From Symsagittifera roscoffensis (lineage: Eukaryota > Xenacoelomorpha > Acoela > Convolutidae): 64,000 bases of DNA. The stretch covers positions 24,076,177 through 24,140,176 of the forward strand of contig NC_087062.1 of NCBI RefSeq assembly GCF_963678635.1. The letters run 5' to 3'. Numbering within the stretch: position 1 is the stretch's first letter; each line of letters begins with the position of its first letter. The position numbers and the translations under genes are program-made. Under the pieces are notes generated by a model that did not search any database, had not been told where the DNA came from, and saw only the letters and a list, made by a program, of their open reading frames with translations. Below, one piece after another: positions 8,587 through 16,930 of the stretch.

Positions 8587-10967
8587 CAGTCCTCTGAGGA
8601 TGGGACATGAGGCTTCAGATTTTCATAACAAGCTGTTCGCCCAGTACTCAAGCGGTAGAACTGTCCTTGTTGATGTACTTCCGTTACCATGAATAGTCCT
8701 CTCCATTTTTTGAGTAGTTTCTTTGTCCCTTTGGGCGGTATTACATTCTGGAAAACCCACACGTACTGGCCCACCTCATATGGCTTCGCCTGTAATATCT
8801 TTTCATCATATTTCTTGCGCTGTCTCATTTGTGCTTGCGCAGTGTTCCTCCTGCATAGCTCGTTTAGTTCCTGCTGTCTCCTGATCGCTTCTTTCACGTA
8901 AGCTTGAGGCAACGTCCTCTTCCCTTCGTATTCCGGGTAAAAGAATGTCAGGGGCATTGCTCTCTCCCTGCCCGTCAACATCATGAAAGGACTGATGCCC
9001 GTTGTTGAGTTTTGCGTACTGTTGTACGCCCCTACGACTTGCGGCAGATATTTATCCCAGTCTGTCATGTATCTTGAGCAGCATACCCTCAGCATGTTCA
9101 CTAACATTCTATTCTGTCTCTCTACCAGCCCGTTGGTCTGAAGATGGTAAGTCGTTGAGTGTGCTTGAGCAATGTGTGACCTCTTCATTAATTCTTTGGT
9201 CAAATCCCCCACAAAGGCCTTGCCGTTGTCTGACTGAAAAGTCATTGGGCAACCATACCTCGATATCCAATGAGTTATCAGGTTGTCACAAGTCTCCTCT
9301 GCCGAGGCTGTTTGACACGGCACCGCTTCAGCCAACTTTGTGAAGTGGTCTATTATAACCAGTATCTGGTTATATCCCGACTCCGTCACGCAGATCTTTT
9401 GATGGTCTATCTGTACCACTTCATTAAATTCGGAGCTTTCAACCGACTTGAGTGGGAATTTCATCTTCCTTGGGTCTTTTACTTGCAGGCATGCCAAGCA
9501 TGCATTCACCCATCTCTCGCAAGCTTTCCTCAATCCTGGCCAATCAAACCTGTGAAGTATTCTTTGTTGCACCTTGTCTATCCCCTGGTGCCCCATCTGG
9601 TCGTGCGATCTGAATAACACCTCTGTCTGATACAATTGTGGTAATATGATGAGGTTGTGCATGTGTAATATTTTCTCCTCATCTTTTCTCTTGCACGCTA
9701 CCACCCCGTCAGCTGTGTGATAGAGTAAATCTTTCTTCTCTTTGTAGAACTGGCTCAAGATCTTGTAGCTGTCTTCTTCAAGTTCCCCTTTCTCCTTGGA
9801 CCCCTTCCGGATCCATTTGGAGAGGTTACTTGTCATCTTGTCATTCTTTTGGGCTCTTATTATGTCCGACAGCCTATATCTCGCCTTGACACGTTCCTTT
9901 AGTGCCATGATCTGTCCATTCATTTCCCCAGGGTTGTGGATGTCATCATTCAGCTTCACGCATTTTATCCTCTTCACGATCTTCATATCATCTTCTGGCA
10001 CCAGATTTGTTCTGACATTTGAGTTGCATGATAGTTCCCTGAATGGTTTCCTCGAAACTGCAATTCTTTCAAGTTCTTCACCTCCTCGTACTTCTTGTAC
10101 GTCCAAATTGTACGTTCCTGAGGATGGATCTGTCTGTATTTCCCTGTCGCGGTGTCTAATCTTCTCTTCCGCCAATATCATGCATAGACTATCCTGATTG
10201 TCGCTGCTCTCATTCGAGTCCTCATCCCATAGTTTACACTCCCCGGACAAATTTCCTTCTTCAGTGTCCTCTTCCTCCGTGGACGTGGACCACTCAACGG
10301 ACTCTTGACCTAGTCCCAGGTATTCGGCTTCTTCCTTGAACGCCACTTTCTTTTTCCTAACCCGAGTCTGTTCAAGTATGTCGTCAGGGATTTTTTCCAC
10401 CAGTGACTGCACGACTTCTTTCTCATCAGGGTTAGTCACCCTCGAGGTGTTTTTATCACTAACTATCTCGCTCCTTCGCATTATTGTGACCTCCGGTTCC
10501 TCCTTACCCTTTTTTTGGATCACGGTTTTGTCATCTGCTAGTTTCTCGAGTAACCTCATTAAGTCATCATCTATTTGTGCATCTCCCGTTTCTACCTGGT
10601 TAAGATCACAGCCTTTTGCCTTGAGCGTCTCCCTCACAATCTTTGACTTGAGTATTATCCCTATCGGCATCCCTCGGTTCTTCTTCAAGACTGTTTTCTC
10701 CGGAGATTCTTCTGGTAATTCGGGGTGATCTTCTATTGGCTTGCCTGATTTGTCTTGCCATCTCGTGAGTGGAAGACTGTCGTACGTTTCCTTATTCATG
10801 AAGGAGAAGCCATCCTTTATTTCAGGTCTATCTGCCTCCCTCTGTTCTTGTCTCTCGTAGAACTCCGTCTTCTTACTCAAGCTGTCAGCGTTTTGATGTT
10901 TGTGTCGTGTTCTATGCTCAATTATCATGTTGTACCCATCCAGGCGAACTATCCACCTCTCAATGTA
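8532..10967 (-). CDS. RNase H end, linker and integrase, uninterrupted (element A)
   Basis: An open frame of about 810 residues. The first 40 residues are the end of RNase H (HQNADSL, with the last catalytic Asp). Residues about 50-400 are an acidic linker containing one LSGE. The integrase follows: an HHCC zinc module (SHDQMGH near 440, CLAC near 478), then the catalytic triad with D near 508 (QIDHQ), D near 566 (QSDNG) and E (GLVERQ) exactly 35 residues after the second D, then a C-terminal module ending in KWRGLF (GPF-type). It inserts cDNA into the host genome. No stop interrupts it although most of the element is broken. The upstream end at 10967 is a deletion junction to capsid. Confidence 0.88.
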   Translation of the reverse strand, partial: YIERWIVRLDGYNMIIEHRTRHKHQNADSLSKKTEFYERQEQREADRPEIKDGFSFMNKETYDSLPLTRWQDKSGKPIEDHPELPEESPEKTVLKKNRGMPIGIILKSKIVRETLKAKGCDLNQVETGDAQIDDDLMRLLEKLADDKTVIQKKGKEEPEVTIMRRSEIVSDKNTSRVTNPDEKEVVQSLVEKIPDDILEQTRVRKKKVAFKEEAEYLGLGQESVEWSTSTEEEDTEEGNLSGECKLWDEDSNESSDNQDSLCMILAEEKIRHRDREIQTDPSSGTYNLDVQEVRGGEELERIAVSRKPFRELSCNSNVRTNLVPEDDMKIVKRIKCVKLNDDIHNPGEMNGQIMALKERVKARYRLSDIIRAQKNDKMTSNLSKWIRKGSKEKGELEEDSYKILSQFYKEKKDLLYHTADGVVACKRKDEEKILHMHNLIILPQLYQTEVLFRSHDQMGHQGIDKVQQRILHRFDWPGLRKACERWVNACLACLQVKDPRKMKFPLKSVESSEFNEVVQIDHQKICVTESGYNQILVIIDHFTKLAEAVPCQTASAEETCDNLITHWISRYGCPMTFQSDNGKAFVGDLTKELMKRSHIAQAHSTTYHLQTNGLVERQNRMLVNMLRVCCSRYMTDWDKYLPQVVGAYNSTQNSTTGISPFMMLTGRERAMPLTFFYPEYEGKRTLPQAYVKEAIRRQQELNELCRRNTAQAQMRQRKKYDEKILQAKPYEVGQYVWVFQNVIPPKGTKKLLKKWRGLFMVTEVHQQGQFYRLSTGRTACYENLKPHVPSSEDWCIQWRDLSTYWWRQHVK

Positions 10968-11398
10968 TCTTGATGACCCTTCATGCCTGACCCGAATCGA
11001 TTTAACAATATCTCGAAGATTTTATCCGCAGTGTCGCGTTCCTCTTCTTTCTTCGCCACCACGCATTCCAATGCCGTGCCTTCCAAGTTGCTGAGTATCG
11101 CTGTGCATGCTTGCCTCTCATCGTTCAAGTTGTCTTGTTCCAAGTGCAACCTCATGACTTCTACCCAAGTGTCAATGCATCCATCTGAGTCATCCTTGAA
11201 TTCTTTCGGTTTTTTGAAAGTTTTCCTGGATTTGTTGCTTCCTCTGTCACTCGAGTCGGTGTTCCTTGTGGCGAAAGCTTCTAGTGTCCTGTTCATCATT
11301 TCCCAAGTGCTTGCCCATGTCATGACATCCGGTCCCACGTTGTTGTGAGTTGTTGAGTCCCCTGGACCACTCGTTGTGTTTGCTGTTCCACTTTTCAT
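10949..11398 (-). CDS. Gag capsid fragment (element A)
   Basis: Residues about 60-140 (KPKEF, CIDTWVEVM, SNLEGTALECV, KIFEILLNRFGSG) are the N-terminal helical capsid domain typical of Ty3/Gypsy Gag, which builds the particle shell. The capsid is cut after GHQD, where the DNA jumps directly to RNase H at 10967. It is out of frame with the coiled-coil part of Gag, most likely because of an indel in the 12-base C run at 11408-11419. This is the only capsid sequence in the window. B has lost it. Confidence 0.75.
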   Translation of the reverse strand: MKSGTANTTSGPGDSTTHNNVGPDVMTWASTWEMMNRTLEAFATRNTDSSDRGSNKSRKTFKKPKEFKDDSDGCIDTWVEVMRLHLEQDNLNDERQACTAILSNLEGTALECVVAKKEEERDTADKIFEILLNRFGSGMKGHQDTLRGG

Positions 11399-12087
11399 AA
11401 TCGCTTTGCCCCCCCCCCCGGTGCTGTACTCGCGGCATCCCGGGGTAATGGTAACGATGTTGACTGCCGTTTGCTCCGTTGTGGTTCCACGAAGTCAACT
11501 CTATTGCCTTGCGTTCGCTCTGCTGCTGGCCTGTCCTGTGACATTGAGTTCCTCAAGATGGCGTCTAATTTTGCCTGTATTGCACATGAACATTCAGCCT
11601 GGTCTCTACTCATCGTATCCATTCTCGTTTCCAAACTCCCCAACTGGCTATTCACTGCGTCATATCGTTGCTTCATTTCTTGCATGACTTTTTTGATGTT
11701 CTTGTCTCGCTCTTCATGAGTGGTATCTACCTTGTCCGACATCTGCTGAAGCCTTTCCTCTGTCGCTTTCGCTAGATTGAAGTAGCTGTCCAGGTACTCA
11801 TGTTTGTTGTTTCTTAATTCTTTCCTTATCACATCTCTATCCTCTTCGCTGTGCTTCAGTTTCTTGTCGATCTCATCTAGCTTTGCCATCAAATCGCCTA
11901 GCTCAAGAGTAGTTGTTTCATGGCCAGTTGTTGCCCTGTTGTTGGCTGCTGTTCCTCGTCTGATCTGGTCTTCGTTTTGGTCAGTGTCTGTCGTTTTCGT
12001 GGAAACTGTTCCGAATGTTTTGCCTTTCTCGGCTTTCAGTTCTTCCGCTGCTGCGTCTCTCGACTTCATTCCGACCACTATCGCCAA
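11395..12087 (-). CDS. Gag coiled-coil region (element A)
   Basis: The 230 residues are dominated by heptad-like charged helices from about 60 to 170 (landmarks LDEIDKKLKHSEEDRD, EERLQQMSDK), as in the matrix-like part of many Ty3/Gypsy Gags. Same frame as 12127-12492, parted by a single TAG at 12127-12129, so the two were probably one protein. The end, PGGGAKRL, is a frameshift artefact of the C run at 11408. Confidence 0.65.
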   Translation of the reverse strand: MAIVVGMKSRDAAAEELKAEKGKTFGTVSTKTTDTDQNEDQIRRGTAANNRATTGHETTTLELGDLMAKLDEIDKKLKHSEEDRDVIRKELRNNKHEYLDSYFNLAKATEERLQQMSDKVDTTHEERDKNIKKVMQEMKQRYDAVNSQLGSLETRMDTMSRDQAECSCAIQAKLDAILRNSMSQDRPAAERTQGNRVDFVEPQRSKRQSTSLPLPRDAASTAPGGGAKRL

Positions 12088-12126
12088 TCTTTCAGTAAAA
12101 GACGTAATTTTTGCTTGAGACTCGTC

Positions 12127-12492
12127 CTACACCGTTTCTGGCGTGTTGCCTGTTGTGTCTTCCACATTGTCTATCGGTGAGAACTCCATGGACTTTGGAT
12201 TTGGTTCTTCTGCATTCGGCATCGATGTTGACTCCGTCGTTTTCTTTTCCACCTCATCCACACTCTGGTCTGGTGTTTCTAGGTCAATCTCGATGGCGGG
12301 TTCCACTTGTTTCCCTTCCGTGCCCTCTTTTGTTCTGTTCTCTGTATTACTCCTTGTGTTGACCATGCTAACTGAAAAGTTCTTCTTTGTTATCTTTGGG
12401 CCCATTAATGCCGTTTTACGTAGCGACGAGTTATATTTTGTCCTTGATTCAGTAAATCTTTTTTCAGCCACCGGTACCCTGCTCCGCCTCAT
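12127..12492 (-). CDS. Gag N-terminus (element A)
   Basis: The 121 residues start basic and turn acidic. MVNTRS near residue 43 pairs with MVETRS in the Gag N-terminus of B, supporting homology and the reading frame. It is the first coding sequence after the leader. A TAG separates it from the coiled-coil region in the same frame; this may be decay or a true stop. No fold recognised. Confidence 0.6.
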   Translation of the reverse strand: MRRSRVPVAEKRFTESRTKYNSSLRKTALMGPKITKKNFSVSMVNTRSNTENRTKEGTEGKQVEPAIEIDLETPDQSVDEVEKKTTESTSMPNAEEPNPKSMEFSPIDNVEDTTGNTPETV

Positions 12493-12751
12493 TATTTTTA
12501 TTTAAAATTGTTCCTATTTACAGTATTATTACATACAAAATTCTACTCTAAGGTTAAAATCTCTTTTGACAAAATTATTAAAAAGAAATTTACAATTTAA
12601 TAAAAACAACATTTCATAAGCTTTTTGAAAATTCTATATGTTCTTGATCCCCACAGTACCGGATCTTTAGGACTAGTCAGAAAATTTAATTTTGCGATTG
12701 GTTACTTCAACCTGTCTTAGTACTCTTTAGTACCGTCACCCCCCTTCTTTA

Positions 12752-13458
12752 TACTGTTCCAAGACTTCCTCTCTACTGTCCCAAGACTACCCAGTACTTC
12801 TTGTTAGTGTCCCAAGACCACTGTCCCAAGACCCTTGCCCTAAGACGACTGTCCCAAGACTACTGTCCCAAAACTAGTGTCCCAAGACCACTGTCCCAAG
12901 ACTACTGTCCCAAGACTGCTGTCCCAAGACTACTGTCCTAAGACTACTGTCCCAAGACTACTGTCCCAAGACCAGTGTCCCAAGACCACTGTCCCAAGAC
13001 CACTGACCCAAGACCACTGTCCCAAGACCACTGCCCAAGACCACTGTCCCAAGAGTACTGTCCCAAGACCAGTGTCCCAAGACCACTGTCCCAAGACCAC
13101 TGTCCCAAGACCACTGTCCTAAGACCACTGTCCCAAGACCAATGTCCCAAGACCAATGTCCCAAGACCACTGTCCCAAGACCACTGTCCCAAGACCACTG
13201 TCCCAAGACCACTGTCCCAAGACCACTGTCCCAAGACCACTGTCCCAAGACCACTGTCCCAAGACTGCTGTCCCAAGACCAGTGTCCCAAGACTGTGTCG
13301 TACCAAGACTGCTCTGGCCCAAGATTGTCCCAAGACTGCACCGTCCCAAGACTGTCCCAAGACTGCACTGTCCCCAGACTGTCCCAAGACTGTACTGCTC
13401 CAAGACCGTCCCCAGACTGCAATGTCCCAAGACTTCTTCGGTACTGTCCCAAGACTTG
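12752..13458. repeat. 14 bp minisatellite, unit ACTGTCCCAAGACC
   Basis: About 50 copies of a 14 bp unit in an array of roughly 0.7 kb, most regular at 12950-13300 and decaying at both ends. Since 14 is not a multiple of three and the unit lacks stop triplets, most frames stay open and give spurious proteins of 14-residue period. It lies in the leader of A and has no equivalent in B. Confidence 0.95.
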
Positions 13459-14370
13459 TCACTAAGTGTCTGGATAGTAGGATCTCTTCTTCTTCGTTGT
13501 GGGGACTTTTTAGAACCACTGTACCGTGTACCACCACTTGAGCTCTAGTAAAAATTTTCCCAAAATCCCTATCTTAATGGCCAAAATCCAAATACTGACC
13601 CCCCCCCTGTATTTATCTCCCTCTCGTTGTTTCAGGCTATTTGAAACCCCAACTTCTTCGCAGGTATCTTGTGATCACCTGTTCGTTCAAATACCAACAA
13701 CAAGTTTTCACTAAAACGTAAAAATTTAAACAGAAAAAATTATAAAAACAGAGAGATGAACCCACCTAAAACTCAAAGCTGACTGATGTCAACCTTTGTC
13801 CGAAAAAATGTCTGGTACCCGATTGCCACGCGTTTTCCTTCCCCCTGCTAGCGATCTTATGGGGTATCACAAAAACTGTCTATGTCCGTTCCCCCCTACC
13901 GATCCGACCAAGGTACCTACCTTAACTCGATGTTAAATTTGGATATCCGCTTCTTATAACCAACGCGTGTAAGTATCTAATGTAACTAAATCGACGATGC
14001 CGAACAATCAGTTACTCTAATGTGTCCCCCCTTTTTACAATTTACAACCGCCAACCTCTAACCTAACCAGCCCCCTTCTAACCTCCCCCCTCTTTAGCCC
14101 CCCTCTTATGCCGAAAAATCCCTTAAGCTCCGGGTGCTAAACCTCTCGAGAGAAAACCGTAGACCTGTTTCCAGGCCTGCTTGGGTAAAAACTTCCTCAA
14201 AACAAGGGGGCTCCGCTTATCCAATTTTACACTTATTTCCTATAATGTAATGTGGATTTTATCGATACGCATTTGCCCAACTTGAGAACACCCCTGTGCG
14301 TCCTCTTCTTGTTGTAGCGATCCCGTGCTGGTTGTCCCCTTGACGTGCACTGCACTTGACACCAGCACCA

Positions 14371-14646
14371 CCTTCCCACTTGGCTGGTCACCTCTTCCAG
14401 TCAAGTTTCCTAGCGGTTCAGCTCAGTCCTTGTGAACCACTTTCCCACTCGGCTGGTCACCTCTTCCAGTCAAGTCTCCTAGTGGTCCGGTTCTGTCCTT
14501 GTGAACCACTTTCCCACTCGGCTGGTCACCTCTTCCAGTCAAATCTCCTAGTGGTCCGGTTCTGTCCTTGTGAACCACTTTCCCACTCGGCTGGTCACCC
14601 CTTCCAGTCAAGTCTCCCAGAGGTCCGGCTAGGTTGCAAGCTATCT
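14371..14646. repeat. 69 bp tandem repeat, four copies
   Basis: Four head-to-tail copies start at 14371, 14440, 14509 and 14578, each containing CTGGTCACCTCTTCCAGTCA. The last is diverged at its end. The unit is a multiple of three, so frames stay open across it (23-residue period), but no start context or homology supports a gene. Confidence 0.9.
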
Positions 14647-15069
14647 GAAAACCCTTAACGACGCCCCCCACTTGGGCACCTTTTTGAAGTCACTGGTTTA
14701 GGTTGCTAGATTGATCGAAACGATCGGTCTTATAAAACATCATGGGTATACTATTTAATTAATAAAAAGGTTTGATCCAACTAATCTGGTATCAAAGTCA
14801 CTGTCATTTTTTTGTTTTATGGTTTTTTGTTCCTTTTTCTATGCTTTTTTCTTGTTTTTGTCCCCCTAGTTACCCCCCTTACTCGGTTAGCTAAGCCTCG
14901 TTCTGAGAGCGTACCAGGAAGTTTTCTCAAGTTTTCTTAAAAAGCTATCACGGTACAACCGGAAGGTTTACACGTTCCCGCTGAACCGTACCACCGGTAC
15001 TCTAGAATGGGCATGCAGCCCGGAGCTGTGTCAAGTGGGTTCGACTCCGTAGTCATGATGTCGTAAAAA

Positions 15070-15084
15070 CACCCAGGAGCGCCA
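15070..15084 (-). promoter_or_regulatory. Primer-binding site for tRNA-Asn (element A)
   Basis: On the minus strand it reads TGGCGCTCCTGGGTG, 11 bp after the LTR end. Its complement ends in CCA preceded by an acceptor arm as expected for animal tRNA-Asn (CACCCAGGAGCG). The identical 15 bases occur at 16378 in B. Confidence 0.75.
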
Positions 15085-15095
15085 TAAAAACACTA

Positions 15096-15425
15096 TGTAA
15101 CAGTCGCCTACTTCGGTCACATATGAGGCTTAAGAAAAATAGGCCCTATAACCATTGGCTCAAGAGTCAGGGACACTATCTCTTGTGTTTTTCTACCTCA
15201 AAAACGGTTGGAGCCAATTCGGTTCGCTTGCGATATGAGACTAGAACCCGTTACAGCTTAAAGGCCACTACCAAAATATCCCCCCACTCTAGAAAATAAG
15301 AACGTCCCCATACCTGGGTCTCAAAATACCCAAAATACACGAACGCCGTTAAAAACCGGGTTGGAACAATCCGCTAAATTACTTTTTTATTGGACATGGA
15401 ACTTTGATCCATTTCAGATGGATCA
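15096..15425 (-). repeat. 5' LTR of element A
   Basis: On the minus strand it starts TGATCCATC and ends GTTACA. Start and end match the LTRs of B, and a primer site follows at the right distance. The interior is strongly diverged from the family 1 LTR. Length about 330 bp. The 3' partner is outside the window. Confidence 0.7.
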
Positions 15426-16022
15426 ACCTAAATTTCGCCTTACCTCAACATAACAATCATAAAACACACTCGAGAAAATTAAATTAGGTACTTACCTAGC
15501 AGCACACTCGAGAACTAGAGGTAACTAAATTAGTAAGCAACTTGAGAATGATCGGGGAATTAAGTTTGATTCAATAAGTTCTAATCGAACAAGTTTTATC
15601 TCAAGAATGGAGTTTTGGTTCTGGACCATTGGGACACTTCGGTTGTCCACCTTTCCACCGAAGGCTCACTCTGGTTCAGCTAGATTCCGATCTTCTTTTG
15701 TAATCACTGTCTCCTATATCAAGATAGGACAGCTCTACTCTCGTGGTTTTTATTATTATCTTGGAAATTGCGAATAGCAATTTCCCGTTGTTTTTCGGTC
15801 ACTTTGCGGCAATTGTCAATTCGGTCGTTCTGATCTTCTATTTCTGAGATTTTCAGTTTTCGCGAGAAAACTGAGCATGACAGGTTCCCTTCGAACTTTT
15901 GAAAAAATAAAATTTCATTCCAAAACCACGCATTTTTGTGTTCCTCAAGGTCAAACTTCCAGATATGACCGACTGGTACATTATTTTGCTAGGATGAGAA
16001 GCTAGGAGATAGGGGAAAGGGT
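15426..16022. other. DNA between the head-to-head 5' LTRs of A and B
   Basis: About 0.6 kb without coding potential. The last 35 bp (15988-16022) match the sequence just before the 3' LTR of B, including a polypurine tract, so they derive from retroelement sequence. The rest may be host flank. Both promoters would fire outward from here. Confidence 0.5.
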
Positions 16023-16365
16023 TGATCCATCTTCGATGGAGATGATGATTTTTATCTACTGAGCAAAAACAATAATAATTGAATAAATAGTAGTAGCCCT
16101 GTTTTTAGAAGTGAATTCGTGGTCTGGGGACACTGAGACCCAGCCATGAGCTCACTATTTCTGCATGTAATCTAGTTAATTTGAGAGTTTTGACCGAAGC
16201 CGGAAGCAGTAACGTTTTTGTCGACCCGATGTTAGAAAGACCACCAAAAGAATTGGCTTGGTAGAGACGGTGAAAAACATGTAGAGCTCTGTTTAGACGT
16301 TAGCCAGTCGTCTTAGAACCTAGTTTTATTTTCCGTCGATATGTATCTTCCGGGCGAATGTTACA
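16023..16365 (+). repeat. 5' LTR of element B
   Basis: Begins TGATCCATC and ends GTTACA. Aligns over its full 343 bp with 40369-40711, with about 14 differences. The primer site follows 12 bp after its end. A polypurine tract lies directly before it, which is unexpected for a 5' LTR. Confidence 0.85.
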
Positions 16366-16377
16366 TAGATGTTTTTA

Positions 16378-16392
16378 TGGCGCTCCTGGGTG
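16378..16392 (+). promoter_or_regulatory. Primer-binding site for tRNA-Asn (element B)
   Basis: TGGCGCTCCTGGGTG, 12 bp after the 5' LTR, complementary to a CCA-ended tRNA-Asn 3' end. It would prime minus-strand DNA synthesis. The match stops after 15 bases. Confidence 0.78.
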
Positions 16393-16930
16393 TTATTCTT
16401 TTTTAACATCATGACCGGCAGAACCGTTAACGAGCACTCCGCGCCGAGCGGATGCTCACATTAACGCCCTTAATAGGCCAAAACCGCCGAGGCGGAAGGG
16501 TAGTTCGGAACGCGGAAGCCTTCCGGATTACCGTGAATAGCTTTTTAACCTAGTTAAGACCGAAAATTCACAAACCAGGAAGGGTGGGGGGATTCGCGGT
16601 CCCGTCATCTCCTGAGTGGTCCGTGACCAAAAACACTTAAAGATATATATAAAACCAAACAAAAAGTAATATAGTACCCAAGAAAAACAAAATACATTAA
16701 AAAAATAACCGAAAAAACCAAAAACAGTAAAAAAAAAGTAAAAAAATCAGTAGAAATCATCCCCCCAGACAAGATGTGATCCGACCCCCCCGTTTGTTGT
16801 TGATAGATATATTGTTGTTACATGCATTTATATGAGTCAGGATTGTTACGATCAATTTTGTGGCCCGTTTGTGAGGCTTGTACTGTAGGGTCATTTGAGC
16901 ATTTAAGCACGTTAATGATAAATTAAGCTC

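Larger units (their letters stand above)
12493..15069 (-). other. 5' leader of element A, noncoding
   Basis: About 2.6 kb between the primer site and Gag. It contains the 14 bp array (12752-13458) and the 69 bp array (14371-14646). In 12493-12751, 13459-14370 and 14647-15069 nothing coding or structured is recognised apart from short A/T and C runs. B has a corresponding but longer, unrelated leader. Confidence 0.6.
1..15425 (-). mobile_element. Element A: giant Ty3/Gypsy-like retroelement, family 2, 3' end outside window
   Basis: Read on the minus strand this holds, in order, a 5' LTR (15425-15096), a tRNA-Asn primer site, a 2.6 kb leader with two tandem arrays, Gag, the end of RNase H, integrase, a macro domain, a spacer and most of the second polyprotein P2. 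Knuckle, protease, RT and most of RNase H are deleted at about 10967. The 3' end of P2 and the 3' LTR lie beyond position 1. The layout is seen directly. The single-element reading is inferred from collinearity with B and D. Confidence 0.85.

Noticed and set aside
12752-13458. Possible CRISPR array
   Set aside because: The repeats are directly abutting 14 bp units without unique spacers, in animal retroelement DNA.
12877-13548. Several overlapping open frames of 80-200 residues on both strands
   Set aside because: They are produced by the 14 bp minisatellite, which has no stop triplets and is not a multiple of three. The translations are pure 14-residue periodicity.
14356-14671. Small repeated protein of about 100 residues
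   Set aside because: Open only because a 69 bp tandem repeat keeps the frame. Both strands are equally open and there is no homology or start context.
14785-14800. TGGTATCAAAGTCA resembling an initiator-Met primer site on the plus strand
   Set aside because: No LTR end lies next to it, and the real primer sites (tRNA-Asn type) were found at 15070 and 16378 beside LTRs.
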